A stretch of DNA of 64,000 nt, taken from contig JAKTNV010000009.1 in the NCBI GenBank assembly GCA_022747635.1, positions 69,338,407-69,402,406 of the forward strand, written 5' to 3'. Positions 33,920 to 47,169 of this stretch are shown in pieces. Source of the stretch: Hetaerina americana (Eukaryota > Arthropoda > Insecta > Odonata > Calopterygidae). Position 1 is the stretch's first letter. Each line of letters begins with the position of its first letter. A program made the position numbers and the translations under genes. The notes below the pieces were generated by a model. The model searched no databases. It saw nothing but the letters and a program-made list of their open reading frames with translations, and was not told the DNA's origin.

Positions 33920-34640
33920 ATCTTTTGCCCACACCGTCACACTCGGAGTGATGCAGTGCATGTTACTTCATTGAAATCCACTCGGCGACTGAGACTGGAC
34001 GACCGGAAAATGCAGCTGTGGGAGCGATCCTCTCTCCAGTAGCCGCTTTGGGTGAGAAATACTCTCAAACGACTACGAAAAAAGTCCCTCTTGCTTAAGT
34101 GCCCTAAACGCTTCATTGTGACACCCCATTTTTGCATTGTTGCGTCGTAGAAAGAAGAAGCGAGGAGCGCACGCATTGTCACCTCCAAGTAGCAGCGCGG
34201 CAATGGCAAAACAATTCCAGCGGTGTTGACTGTTATTGCCATTGTCGCCCCTTGTTTCGTCGCTTTTTCTTCCGCACCCACCGCAGTGGATTCCAGAAGG
34301 GAACGGGGGCGGGGACTTCCCAACCGCGTGCCTCCCTCCCCCACCCACGTTGGAACGTATTTTTTCCCTCGGATTCCCCGTTGTCTTTCCTCTCCCATTC
34401 TTCTCTCTCCCCCTCACTATCTCGCGAGCTACTTAGCTAAAGGCACACCTCGGATCGCTGGCTGGCACCTGCATGACACGCGGATTCAAATGGGGAAAAT
34501 TAGCCGGGTGTCTCAAAACACCACTGGAGTCGGACAATGCAGAATATGCTTTCGTGAGCGGAAAACCGGAATGTGTACGGCCAACGGCGATAGACAATTG
34601 CCCTCAGGAAAAGATTTCTCGCCTCAGTGAGAAATGCGTA
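33920..34640. other. GC-rich island with many overlapping frames
   Basis: The longest of the islands. At least six frames of 62-153 codons are open on both strands, rich in R/S/P/H. None shows a domain I know. The pyrimidine-rich part is about 34330-34435. Confidence 0.5.
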
Positions 34641-36875
34641 CGCCACAAGGCTTCTTTTGGCTCGAAGAAAAGCTTCCTTGTCATTCATTACCAGGGGATG
34701 GTGTGATGCTTGGTTTGACGAGCGTGCTAGCGCTATACTCTGGATTGGGCTCGTGGATTTGCTCTTTATTTACTGCAATCCAGCAATACGTTTGCTTTTC
34801 TTTCGCACTGCACCGTTCGACTGGAAGCTCCAAAATTGCTGGAATCATGCGGATGAGTCTATCGACTCCTCTTTGCACACTATGAATTAGTTTGAAGAAG
34901 TGGAAATAATTTGAAAGGATGATGATTTCAAACGAATGGTGTCACTTTAGATTTAAAAACTCCGTCAAAATAAAAAAAATGCAACCAGAAGATGAGTTGC
35001 CTACTTTACATTTTGTTGTAAATATGTAATACATACTATAGCTTTGGAGCTGGTAAAATTATTGCTATATTTTATTCATTTCCAGTGAGTACCCTCTAAA
35101 AGGTTCTACATATTTGGAATGCAAATAATACTATGTCTAAGGACCATGGGTGAGATCAATAGATCGATTGTGCCAATACAGCATCAAGTGACAAATTCAA
35201 ACGCCTATGGTATTGGTATAACTTCAAGGTAGGGAAATGCACACTGGCAGCTGGCAGTAGTAGTAGGGAAAGCAAAGTTAATTCCGGTTTTGTGATACCT
35301 AATATTGCCAATAATGTTGACTCAATCCAGCAATTAAATAACTTTTTATCTAAATTTATCTGCCCTGTGTCGAATTTCATCCTATATTTCATGCAGCAGT
35401 CAATTTGTTGGGAGCCCAATGGATAAGAAGAAAGAGGAAAAATAACTTCGAGGAAGACCAAGTGAAAATTGTTAGAAAAAGCAATGGAGGTTGTAGAATA
35501 ATGGACTCATAGTGAGCGAGGAAGTTAGCATTATAATGTAAGTAGCGAAGAGTTTCAGTCAATCAATCGCCGAATTATAATGTAATAAATTATATAATAC
35601 CGGTGATCACATTTGCACCAGTGAAATAGTTCAGGCACAGAGATTAGAAATAAAATTCAAATATCAACCCCGTATATTGGTCTAAGTTTTTAAAATGAGC
35701 GTGTATTCTACGTTTTCGACGGAGAATGCTTCCTAGTGAATATTCTTACTTTTTATCTCTTTTTTTATTTCAAACGTTCGGTATTTTTCATTCAGGACAT
35801 TTTCAGTCGTACAGGTTTTCTTATATTTTGTATTTGATTTGAAAGGGCCTATTAATGTAACCATGAAATACATATGCACATTAAGGTACTGAAGTAAAAA
35901 TATTTTTATAAGTATTACCATCCACTTTTATGAAATTCAGATTATCTCTCGATTAAGTGAATCTACATGAGGTTTTGTTTTTATAAAAATTCATGAACCA
36001 CTAAAAAATTCATTTCATAAACTCATTAGATAAAATTTGAGATGGATATTATGTTTGTTATTAAAAATTTCTGCCCACAAAACACATTTCAGGGACTTCA
36101 CAGTCTCTAAAAATAGCAAAGAAGTTAAGGTTACGTGACAAAACAGCGTAACGCAGTCATAAGTGATCTTGTCTCTCACAAGAACACATTCCTCAACTGT
36201 GTTACGCACCTCAAGAGGAGTGATAAAACACGCGATTTAAATGGATTAGTTTTGTCTGTTCATTTTTTAAATATACATGCAAATTAACATGTGTATCCAT
36301 GCTGCTCAGATAAGAGATTCAATATCCTAAAAACTTCGCGAGGTTTCCACCAGGTGCAACAAACAATTACGTAATTTAATCGGTCGGCAATTGATTTCGT
36401 GAGTCAAACGATCACAGAGAAGCGCATGGTGAATTAATTTGGATTACAGTACCGTCTGATTACTATACATTCAGATATATGAGCGTGTAACGCTAAATCT
36501 TGAGAAGATTTTATTCATAGATGATAATTAGATGCTAAAAAAATAATCTATGAATCAGTAACACCAATGAATCACTGTTTATCACAAATGTTTTAAATGT
36601 AATATTCCGTTGCATACAAACAACACCTAAATTCCATAGTGTGTGTGCATTAAGACTCGTGTATATATTTTTTGGTTGCTGAAGACATTTTTTGAGTCAA
36701 CACTTTAGGTAAGAGTATAAATCATATGTGAGGACTTTAAATTCATTATTATGAACGGATCGGAACGAAATATTTTTAACGACTAGTAGATAAGAATCGC
36801 CATCGTAAAGATGCAACAACGGAAAACAATATCGCACAGCTAGAGTGAAGCTTACACAACCTAAAGTTACTGTCA
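34641..36875. other. Anonymous AT-rich sequence
   Basis: No gene, terminal repeat or RNA recognised. An 83-codon plus frame at 34634-34885 is not domain-like. Confidence 0.4.
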
Positions 36876-36978
36876 ATGCAACAATTTCAGAGTGTTAAAA
36901 TCATTCGCCTTGATCCAAATCTGGATCCCTCGATATCCGGCCGACTGCTTTAGACAGTAATGCTACCGAGCCAACATC
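36876..36978 (-). mobile_element. tRNA-derived SINE, family C (copy 2, decayed head)
   Basis: The reverse complement carries a tRNA-like head (AGCAGTCGGCCGGATATCGA, with a degenerate box B CCAGATTTGGATC), then GGCGAATGATTTTAACACTC and TGAAATTGTTGCATTGACAG. This is the same order as the plus-strand copy at 49750-49860, which has an exact box B. Confidence 0.7.
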
Positions 36979-37200
36979 TCACACTTCCAAATTTTGGGGG
37001 TTAAGAAACAAGATATTGTGACTAAATATCTTTCCATGCAATTTCACAGGCATTCGTAGTCGTACACGAAACGTCACAAAATGTAGACGAGGTTAAAGTC
37101 AACTTTAAACACTATGACGTTTTACATTGGACAAACTCCTATTAATTGCCACGTGAACTCACTCGCAGTTTAAAAAATCCCACTTTCCTGGTTTAAAATA

Positions 37201-37330
37201 TACCTGGGTCAAATAATGCAAGATACGTTACTTCAGGTGTTCCCCAGGGAAGTGTCATCGGAACTCTTTAATTCCTACTTGACGTTAACCACATTGAATC
37301 CATGGTCGCTAGAAAGATACGTTTATTGGT
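37201..37330 (+). pseudogene. Non-LTR reverse transcriptase fragment (L3)
   Basis: The frame through 37227 reads [14 protein letters not shown], then an in-frame stop, then FLLDVNHIESMVARKIRL. This is the LINE block (V)[22 protein letters not shown]. Motifs before and after (LDFxKAFD, FADD) are missing. It gives way at about 37331 to a tail fragment of SINE family C, perhaps an insertion into the LINE relic. Confidence 0.75.
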
Positions 37331-37370
37331 AAAGGCGAATGATTTTTACACTCTGAAATTGTTGCATTGG
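37331..37370 (+). repeat. SINE family C tail fragment (copy 3)
   Basis: Carries AAAGGCGAATGATTTTTACA and CTCTGAAATTGTTGCATT, identical or nearly so to the downstream part of the copy at 49750-49860. No tRNA head is present. Confidence 0.65.
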
Positions 37371-39060
37371 ACTGTAATTGTGTTTGTCAACTGTCGGTCT
37401 GTAAAACGTGCATATTTTGAATTTTTAACGAGGATCGTCTTCCTATTAATTTTGAGTCCCTTATAAAATATTCCGTTCGATGCTATCTCATTCGTGTTGA
37501 AAAAACTATTACGAGACCCACTAATGGACCTTCACGTTGGCCTACACTTTAATCTAAAAAAGCCCCTGTAGTGCTCGAATATCCTAACCACTACACACCT
37601 TGCGGCCTCAGACGTATAGTGAATACCAGAACGGTTAAGTGGCTTCCTAAACGATTGGATGGCCGGCTAAAGATTGACGGAGGACGCCTCAATATCCCTG
37701 CAGAAAGCACGCAACGCCTCTGATCAATGCCCTCCACTCGGCTCCAAACTAGAGGTCCACGATCATTCGTCGAGACAAGGCTGCAGATCGAGAGCGTCAT
37801 ATCAACCCCCTCCACACCACCCACCCGCTTCACTTCCTAGTTAAAAACTGTATATGATTAACAGATTCTCCCGGATAATTGCCATTTGCTTGTGGAAGAT
37901 GTTGATTCCACATATCGCCGTATTTATGAGGAGAACTCTTTCTTCACCTTTCCAAATGATATTTGTTTTGAGAACGGTAGTCTAATTCAAACAGACTGCG
38001 ATTTTCACCTCAAGGAGTCTTATCACTGAAATGTTTATGTATTGACATCGAATGAAGTGTCAATGTTGATTTAGTTATCTTTGAATAAATCTATATACCA
38101 ATCATCGAAGGCCACGAGGATAATTTTTTTTTACTTTTGCTTGAAACGTATGATCAAAAACGTTTCGTCGTTAGGGCCTAGTATTAAAAAATAAAACAGT
38201 GCGCTATGGACCACACACGCTATATACTCTCATAATAATCCCAAATTATATTTAACAATCTCTTTTAATTTTTTATTGGAAAGGTTAGCTAACAATTGGA
38301 AGCTTAATAAAATAATTTAACTGCATGCTGTTGCTTTTGTCTTCGTTTTTCTTGGCATGTATGCATTTAGGTGTTCAACTTTCTCGGTAATCAAGTTTTT
38401 CGAGTAGTTGGCTTCTAGGTTATGATTAGTGTTGTCATGGTGAGACCTTTTGCGATAATGTTTTGGCCATTAGCCGCCAATGATGCTACTTTTCGAATTA
38501 TGTAGAATAAAATTCATTTAATATGACTGTGGAGTTTGGATTTTTCAGTTAGTTGATTGTCGCCATTTGATGTTTATCAGTTAGGTTAGGAAAATTTGTC
38601 AATATATATGGGAATCAATGTCGCGTCAAAACGTTTGGAGACTTTACTTTGCACAGACATGAGCGAATTTAACCGTTTTAGAGTTTTTGGTACGTTTTTT
38701 TAGCTTCAGTTGTCGAATTGGTTCCAAACTTTTAGTTTTCACTCATGGAACGTGTCAGTTGAGTGAAAGAATTTCTTCTAAAAGTGAAAGTACACCATTG
38801 AATTCAGAATTGTGAGTTTCAGTTGACCCCGTGGCTATATTTCTCATTCTGGTGAATTCAAAAGGGGAACAAGGGTGAAATAGGAAGGTTTAGCTTTCCC
38901 TGCAATAAGACGAATGTCAATAACGATGATAAAATTTTCCCGGAATTTCGAGAACAAAGAGAGTCTGAAAGGAAACAAAAGGGAGAAGTCAAGACATTTT
39001 GGCAACCCATGCAAAAAAGATATGCAGTGATGCCGCAGCCAACGTAATACGAGCGGACTT
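37371..39060. other. Anonymous AT-rich sequence
   Basis: A moderately GC-rich stretch lies at 37590-37830, with an 80-codon minus frame of no known family. The rest is AT-rich. Confidence 0.4.
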
Positions 39061-39470
39061 TCTGGAGGGAGCATCACGGCGACTCGATGCAGAATAGTCT
39101 GTCTTTCGCTCGTCCGTGCTCATAGGGCGACCAATTGCGAGAATTACGTCACTTCAGCCGAGGAATACGCCCCACCCCCGCTCTCGCCTTCCCCGCTGCG
39201 CGTTCGTCAACTGTTCCTCCCGCCGCATCCTCCTGCACGCCACAATCTCTACTTCCGCCCGCCAACGAGCTCCACTGTTTTCTTTTGGTTTCTCACCCCC
39301 GCTCTCTCCTTCGCGACGGAGAAATTCAACCCCCGACGCGCTTTCCCATAAATTCGCGGGCGTTCCGTCTTCCTCCCTTCAACTCTTCCTCTCGCCAACT
39401 CTTCATACTGAGAATTGCTTTGCTCCAACTGCCGCGGACGACGCATTTAGATCTCGCTATTAAATGACGG
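39060..39470. other. GC/CpG-rich island
   Basis: Overlapping plus frames of 110 and 115 codons plus a minus frame; R/S/P/L-rich and compositional. A TTACGTCA CRE-like site lies at 39144-39151. Confidence 0.5.
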
Positions 39471-40470
39471 ATTTTGTTCCCATGAAACCGTCAACGAGGC
39501 CAAAATAAAAAGTTTCTTTCTAATTCTTTCAATCGCAATCTTAGCGGAAACTTCGTTCATGGTTTTACCGTCTTTTCGACGTGACTTTGCACCTAATGTC
39601 TTTTCTTTTACCCTAGCTGGGGCTGTACAATGACTGTTGTCTGTAAACATTAGCTTTATTCTCCTCCACATAAGTATTCCCATCTTTATTGAAGACCTGT
39701 CTCTGGCTGAAAGAGAAGTTATTTTGGATAAATCAAATGGAAGTTAAAGGAATTAAAATAAAAAGGCCTGAATTAAAGTTTTTCGAGACCGAATGAATTG
39801 AAAGGGTTAACAAATAAACAGACGCTAGAAAGGAAAAAAATAACATTTTAAAATACGGGTGTTTTTCTTTATGCATGTGATTTAGTGAGAGGAAAATTGA
39901 AAACTTGATATAATTTAGTATGAGCTTATCCGATAAATGTATACCTCTAGAGAATTTTTCAATAAGGATTATCATTTGGTTTAAGAACGGTCCTTACTTT
40001 TAATGACTTCTGATTTATATTATTCGCCTGTTTTTCCGTCCACTGAAATAGCAACTGAAGCTGGTTTAAAAGACTATTTTCAATATAAATCCGAATCTGT
40101 ATTTTTATTGCAAAATATCAATAATAAAAGGTCATTTATTGCACCAGAGTTAAGAATTAAATCCATCTTTGACCTAAAACAAAGTAGCCAATTCCCAGGA
40201 CTAAGTAAATAAAAGTGAAAAAACATAACCAGCTCAGGGAAATTCAAATATATGAGCGTTACACTTACATCATACCTTTATAGGGATACTATCACCAGAA
40301 GAATATTCGGGTCATCATTTAGGAGACTACGATTTATCGGGATGATTGTAAATTGATGCATTGTAAAAGAGAAAGTTGCTACTTCTTTTAAATTGGGCTG
40401 CATTTGAAAATTGAGATAAGCAACCTTAGAAACTGGTAAATTCCTCAAGAAAATCCAACTGCGTGTTCAG
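39471..40470. other. Anonymous AT-rich sequence
   Basis: No recognisable feature. Confidence 0.4.
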
Positions 40471-40472
40471 TT

Positions 40473-40540
40473 GTATCTACACCTCGCCCGCAAGCCTCCG
40501 CAAGGGCGTATAGCGGGAAGTGTTCGAGCACCAGCCCTAC
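40473..40540 (-). repeat. Probable retroposon 3'-end fragment, family D (copy 3, diverged)
   Basis: The reverse complement reads ACACTTCCCGCTATACGCCC, GGAGGCTTGCGGGCGAGG and a TGTAGATAC tail. Block order and spacing parallel 14248-14320, but the match is diverged. A still weaker plus-strand candidate, with CCCCTGCCACTCACACTGCA, lies at 41145-41190. Confidence 0.35.
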
Positions 40541-41479
40541 AGATGAAATTATTAGTATATAATTTCACTTGAATAAATGTTTGCTCATAGAAAAACACAC
40601 ATGCGTAAATTCCTATACACATAACGCAAAAATATGTGCGTTTGACCAAGTCATCAATTTATACATTTCTAGATGGTTTAATCATTTAGACCCCTTATCT
40701 TCGATTTTGTTATGTTTACGGGCCATGCGAGGGTAGAACGAGTTCACGAAACTGTCTGTGATTGTTTCTATTTCTCATAATTTTTCCCTGCTGTAGAATC
40801 TACCTAAATAATTGGGGGACATGATTTTAATCTTTCTCTGTTATCTCCAGTTATCTCTAAACCTTATTGAATACCTTAATTAATGTTTTCTCCCATGGAT
40901 CCTGCATTCTTTCCTCGTATTCCAAATGTGGCGCTCTTGTATAAATTGGGAGTCTCTTTAGTAGTGGAGTTGAAAATATTTTATTACCCCCATTTCACTA
41001 CGGTAATAGAGCTTATGTTAGTAAAAATAGAGAGATTAAGTGTATAGCAGATACATTTAAAATGACAATTTTTTCCACAAGCGATAAGGGATCGTAATAA
41101 CTTTGTCCGTCCGCGGTGGGGTCATGTTCCAGTAAAAATTATTCTCTGTGTATTCATCCCCTGCCACTCACACTGCAGGGTACATAAATAAATAAAACTA
41201 AAAAAAGTAAAGTAAAATCTCTTTCTTACTTATTAATACCATCTCATGTAATCCGTCCAAAGAAGTGAGGCTTAAGTTCTTTAAGGTTGACTCGCTTATT
41301 ATTGCGATGTTCGTAGTTGATGAAAGGTTTGATGTCAGTGTAAACAAGCATATTTTACCTTTTCCAATGCCAAACGACCTTGGCTGTCGACGCACCCTAA
41401 ACTTTGCTAGCTAAATAATATTTTCCTTATAGCTCAATTTTATACAATATATTTTATAATTAACATCTTCTCCGTAATT

Positions 41480-42060
41480 TATTTTATTGCAAAACTTTAG
41501 TAATCTAAATTTTCTGGCATTTAATTCCAAACCCCATTCTCCAGACTACTTAGATATCTTATCCATATCGCCCGAAAGTAGCACGCAATCAGCCGGCGTT
41601 CCCATTTCTCCGCATATCGCTGTGTCGTCAGCAAACAATTCCAGATCGCTGCCAACGCGGGAGCATAGGTCGCCAATGGGTAACACGAAGAGGGCAGGAC
41701 ACTTCCATAGTCACGCCGGCCTTCTATGAACTCAACTCGTAAATAACCACGCTAATACAAGAAGTCCCCAATTAAACAATTCATTTTCTTGTTAATGTAA
41801 AAATTTCTTAGCTTTTGCATAAATATTTCGTGAGGAACCTTGTCGGAAAGCTTTCATGGAAGTTAAAATGCAGCATCAGCATAAACATTTTCCTCCCCAT
41901 TTCCAGAAAATCATTAATCAGCGACCAAATTGTGTTTTGCGTGATCTGCTCTGCCTAAACTCGTACTGGTTATGGCGGGCGAAGTTTGTTCTTTTTGTCG
42001 AAAGTAGCCACTGTATTTCCATTAAAACAATGTTCTAAGATTTTACAGGATTACTATTAT
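41480..42060 (-). pseudogene. Non-LTR retrotransposon reverse transcriptase remnant (L2)
   Basis: Minus-strand motifs in order: CKILEHCFNGNT (about 42055), LINDFLEMG (about 41920), DKVPHEIFMQKLRNFYINKK (about 41845-41785), GSVLP (about 41705), IGDLCSRVGSDLELFADDTA (about 41675-41620) and LELNARK (about 41530). The catalytic FADD (ADD codons at 41624-41632) and the KVPH block identify a CR1/Jockey-like LINE. Frames shift several times, and the PQGS block is damaged. Other decayed pieces may extend outside these limits. It differs from L1. Confidence 0.88.
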
Positions 42061-44180
42061 TAATTAAATTAGTCTGATAATGCTGAAGTTCTCTCTATCG
42101 TCATCTTCGTAGACTTCATTATATTCATATTGCGGAAGGATACAAAACTCTAAATTCTCATGGATTTTGCGGAAGGAAACAAAGCTTTAAAATTCCTCTT
42201 TCACTCAAAAACGATTTCGGCGGCGCGAAAAGTGCAAAACATCGCCGCTGATGACCTATCACTTTGGTCTACACTTGCATTTAACACGTTTCTTACCATT
42301 TTTGGAAATGAAGTCGGAAGAAAACTATGAATTAAATAAACCATAGAGTCGAAGAGTATCACCCTGGCAATGTTCGTATAATCCAAACGACACACAGATG
42401 TGAGATCATTCAAACACTTTTTAAAGAGATTCAGTAATCGTTCCACTTATTATGGCATATTCAAGAATAGCCCTCTCTACCCCTTTCGCCGCGGGGGTAT
42501 TCACATTTGGTCAAGAATGGGGCTCGCTTCGTCGTAAACAAAAAATCTTTGGCAGCGGTGCCAAGAGTTGGAAACGAGCTTGCAGCGAAAGACAAATGCC
42601 TCCATTTAAATTGAAATGACCTTCAATAGAAAAATATTCCTTAGTCGCGGATATTATTTCGAGCGGTCATTTTTTCCAGTGAGCCTTTAAAGTTTTTTTG
42701 TACCTTCTCACATTCATCAACTCCTGAATTTTTTTACATCTTATAATTCAGACAGCTTAGGGCTGTATCAATTATTCCATTTAACTTCTCGACTCCCCTG
42801 GTGAATAGGCTATATTTAGTTCGTCTTGAGAGCGTGGCCGGAAGTTGAGAAACGTGGACCGCTCCTGCTCTGACCTCATCGCCATTTCCTCGCTATACGT
42901 CTGGTGGCGATTAAATGCTGTAAGCTTGCCGTACAAGTGACTTATTTTCTTTGAAATCGGAGGACTTTCGCAAAGTGGGTGAATCTTTAAGTTACATCCA
43001 TTTCAACGGTTGCTCGCGAACAGCTAGACATTCCATTTACATTCGTTTGATGAAGTGTTTAAATATCCGATTATCGATTAATATTTGGCCCAGCAAAAAT
43101 TTGTTTAATAGTAGAGAAAGCACGTTTCTTTGCTTTAATTCAATGATATCTTAAATATAACATACCATTTTTTTATGCTATCACCTCTTTTATACTTGCA
43201 TCATGAATGTGCTTCGTGCGTTTAAATATTTTATTTTTGAGATAAAATATTCCCGAATTATTAGCAGCATTTCTGTCTCTCTTACTTCATCTTACCGCTT
43301 CCATCGTTTCAAGGTCGGTGTTGTTATTTAAGAATAAAAAAATCATTAATGGAATAAGCAATACTTTTAATGGATGAAAATGTGATCACCTCAGGTGCAG
43401 AATGGTTGGATACACCCCTTGCCCAATCTTTTTAAATAAATTTGAATGTATTATTCTCCGCAGCTATTCAAACGGACGCCTAAAAGGAAGCTATTGACTT
43501 CGCTTTTGTCACTAGTTACGCGCTGTCCACTCTCGTAAAAAGTTTAAAAGGTTCCCTTTCTGGATGTAGATGTCAAATTAATGTGACGCTGGAATTTGCC
43601 TATTTACACCTGGGTTCTGCTGGGATAGCTTTCCATTTATTAGCCATTATTTATAAATTTATTACTGTTTCCGTATTTTATGACATGATATCAATAAGTG
43701 TTACAAATTTAAAAATATAGACTCTCTTCAGGATTACAATCCTACGACTGATTTACTGCGGCCATTCATTCTTCTATATCCAGTGTTTAATCCCTGATCT
43801 CTTGATAATTTCTCTGTTTTAATTCTTCCTTAATGTGTCCTAAGTATTTGTCTCTTGGTCTTAGTCGTGGTATTTTATCTTCAATTTTCCCTTTTATTGC
43901 GCTACAACAGATCCACAATGCCTCAAAGTCTTCCCTGCTCTAGAGTTCTCCATATGGTCCTTCCCATTTCTTTCATTCAATGCAGTGATTCTCCAGTCTT
44001 CAATTGTGTGTCTATTTAATCTTCATAATTTTTCTCCGGCTCTATGTTTTTAAGGCTTCTATTTGGCTTGTATTCTTTGCTGGCCCCCTTTTCCAATGTT
44101 TCATGTCTCTGATGCATAGAGTGCCATACTCATCACGGACTTTATATAGTGGACGTTATAATTACCTCCATATAGCCTAC
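42061..44180. other. Anonymous sequence
   Basis: AT-rich with a modest GC-richer patch near 42790-42900. No recognisable gene or element. Confidence 0.4.
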
Positions 44181-44191
44181 ATATTAGTGGT

Positions 44192-44492
44192 GGACATCGA
44201 TATGGTGCGGTGGCTAATGGCTTCCCAACGAGAGGGTTTAGGTTTGAATCCTGAAGACGGTAGATATTTTTCAGTGGTATCCCAATTCCTGCTTGAAGTG
44301 CTTTGTGGAGAGTACTTGAAGTGAGACGCCGCTCGTCGGATGGGACGTTATCAACTACGGACCCCTTGGCGCCTTTCGTTAAGAGTAGGCTAATGCCGAC
44401 GCTGGGTTTCTCTCCACCCTTCCTCCTTACCCACCCATCCCTAATGGGGCAAATGACTTAATCCGTCAGCCGACTCCCCTAAAACTACTACT
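44192..44492 (+). mobile_element. tRNA-derived SINE, family A (copy 2), with 11-bp target-site duplication
   Basis: A 301-bp insertion is flanked by the direct repeat ATATTAGTGGT (44181-44191 and 44493-44503). Box A-like TGGTGCGGTGGC (from 44203) and box B-like GGTTTGAATCC (44241-44251, one mismatch from GGTTCGAATCC) define a tRNA head. The body and the AAAACTACTACT tail match 18387-18694 along the full length. Shared features include GATGGGACGTTA and GAGTAGGCTAATGCCGACGC. The 106-codon frame across it is incidental. Confidence 0.92.
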
Positions 44493-44609
44493 ATATTAGT
44501 GGTATTTCTCAACTTCCTGAAATTTTTAACAGCTACGGTGATCGAATAGTGTCTCTGATTTTACCCCAAGGTATTTCTCGGGCTTAAAACCTGTACTCTT
44601 CTTAGAGTC

Positions 44610-44650
44610 GTCCGGCTCTCTCTACCCTATAGGGGTAGAGAGAGCCGGAC
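44610..44650. repeat. Perfect 18-bp hairpin with 5-nt loop
   Basis: GTCCGGCTCTCTCTACCC (44610-44627) is the exact reverse complement of 44633-44650, with TATAG between. It sits about 107 bp after the SINE's right target-site duplication and just before the island at 44680. It is GC-rich for the region, so it would be a stable RNA or cruciform hairpin. Function unknown. Confidence 0.85.
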
Positions 44651-44679
44651 TCCACACTTCTCAGATTGTAGAAAGAAGG

Positions 44680-45190
44680 AATTGCACCAACGGCGCTGCG
44701 TTTCTTGTGCTCATGGAAAATATCTGCCTAGAATACATCGCTCGCTCCTCAAACGGAGGGCATGTTCCCTCGCGGCCCTTCCATTCAGTCCACACCCTTC
44801 CCCGACGGCCACGGCCGACCCCCGCTCCCTCCGCTGCTCCATCGTCCCCTTCAACCTATTTCCTGCCCTGGACAGAAAGCAGCCGCGTCACAGAAGCGCG
44901 CGGAGAGTGGTCGACACGTTCGGAGTATTCTTCCCAGGCCTCTCTCTCTCTCTCCCTCTTTCTCTCTCGCTTCCCTCCTCCCTATTTTACGGATGGGTTG
45001 CCAGGAGAAGCAAGGAGGAAGGGTATCAGGGAGAGTGAGGAGGGACGGGGGAACGGAATACTTCCTCTCCTCCCCCCTCCCTCTCATCCTCCGGTTCCAA
45101 CTCCACGGGCAGCCTAAAAAGCTTCCTCTAATTCATCCCATTTCCTTAGTTTTCGTGGGATACAGAAAAACAATCCTCGCCTCACGCTCT
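44680..45190. other. GC/CT-rich island with (TC)n tract
   Basis: Pyrimidine-rich plus strand with a TC run at about 44940-44972. Three overlapping plus frames of 118-143 codons are S/P/R-rich and mutually exclusive; treated as compositional. Confidence 0.5.
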
Positions 45191-47008
45191 TAAAGCCCCA
45201 GCTCCCAGCTCCCCCTTCTCACACGTTTGTGCGTGCATGCGACAGTGTGCGTGATGCTGCTTCGAGATCGCCCCGGTTTTACTACGCAGTAGCGACTCTA
45301 TGGCTGGTTGACGAGGATCGTTTAGTGTGATGGCACCTTTCCTCTCGTGCCCAGAAACGCAGGATTTCTGTTTCATGATGCTTGTGGAAGTTTTGCAATG
45401 CTAAGAAGGCTTTATGGACAAGCGTGGAATATCAATTCCTTAATGCCATGACAATTTATGTCGGAGTTATATCACAAGACAAAATAACTTGGGATTCACT
45501 GGCCGTCTATTTCACTCTTCAGCCAGTTTTTCACTTGATAAGTTACTTTTGGAGCATCTCCAAGGTTCAAAAGCACGAAAGAATGGGTCTGGAATTTCAT
45601 ATTCGATAATTTATTGCTTTGCAGTGTTGAAAAATTACCTGTTTATTTTGATAAGGGTAAATCACATTTGATACGTGTTAAAATTGATACAGGAATGCGG
45701 TGTCAATCCTCAAAACACATTTGTTGGGAATTGCTTTTCTGTTCTCTGGGTGTTTTTAAATTTCTCTAGTGCAGTGTTCTATTTTTGGCTAAGGACTATT
45801 TATATCAAAGTACTTGTCATAATACCGATATATCTGACGAAAAATTTCAAATTCACTTCAACGAAAAGTCACACTCTTTTAAAGAATGGTCACGGCTTCT
45901 GTTTTAAAATATTTCAACTTTCACGTCTTCGAAGTCCTACTTAGCTATCAGGAATGACACTTCATATGCCTATCGTAAACCCTTTTCATCACTTTTAATT
46001 TCCATTTAATCAATTCAATTTTCATCACGGAATTTTTATTTAAACAATGTCATTTCTATTTTGGTTGTCTATCATTCTTTTGCCATTGTAGAATTCTCCA
46101 ATGCCCTCTAGAATTTGTAGCATTCTGCATTCTGTACAAATGTATAACATTTTTCTTCAAGCCCATGACTTCTATAAATGTTCTTTATTTTTTATATTCC
46201 GCTCGATTAATATTGTAACCATTAAAATATGTTCTATAGTGCTATTGCTAATCCTAAATTAAAGCTTGTTTCTGTTTCTCAAAAATAAGAATGAAGTCCT
46301 CCAAAACAACCATAACAGGAGCATGGAATAGTCTGAATGGAGTTTACCCACTCTGCAACGTAAATTTGCTGAAATTTTCGACACTTGAGATTCGATTCGT
46401 CATTGAGGAATCATTTAAAATCAAAACATTAGAATTTATAAATTCATCTTTAGCTTTCTAAAACGGTCCTTTGGTATTTTTTCCTCAAGGGAACGCTGTA
46501 AAGCAGACACTTGCTGGCTCAAACATGAGCAAACTGCAAAATCATCGCGTGAGTACCATCACTCATTTATTCTTTTCTTATTATGGTTGTATCACAAACT
46601 AGTGACTTGAATTCAGCATAAAAGTAACCATCGACTAATACTAAACTTAAAAAATATGCCTGAAGTTATTCAAAATTGACTCAGGGGCTAATTTGATTAT
46701 GACCTTACAATATTATATAGCGTGTAAAAGGGAAATGCCACATCAGGGGCTCTAGTCGTGCTTCGAGAAACAATGTGAATCCAAATTTACTATGGGAATA
46801 AACCCCAGCTATCCAAGTTTCCATGAGTAAAAAAATTTCAAAATTAAGTTATTATGTGAAACTTCATTAAATGAAAGGCACTTAACAGTGAGAATTTTTC
46901 ATAATCTTAAGACCCCTGCAATGGCAGACAGAATGTTATTAAAACGTTAACGTATATAATCCTGAAACGGTTATATTATTCATATGGTACCTCTAATAGA
47001 TTTTTCTA
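45191..47008. other. Anonymous AT-rich sequence
   Basis: Short frames only, no domain recognised. Confidence 0.4.
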
Positions 47009-47169
47009 CGAGGGTCATCCGGAAAGTAGTACCCGTTCGTGCCGCATGAAGTGCTGACGACGCGAGTAGCCGCTGGACGAGGTCAGATAGATTCAGTGGC
47101 TTGTCTGCCTTCTCTGAGCCAAGTTGCGTGACGCTAGCATTGCCTGTGTTGTTTCTGTGATTGTTTACA

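Noticed and set aside
33937..34630. Multiple frames of 100-153 codons on both strands
   Set aside because: Mutually overlapping and explained by low stop-codon density in GC-rich DNA.
37062..37085. GAAACGTC block as another hammerhead-like copy
   Set aside because: No CTGANGA block upstream within a workable distance.
44707..45193. Three overlapping plus frames of 118-143 codons
   Set aside because: They occupy all three frames of the same CT-rich sequence; none shows a domain.
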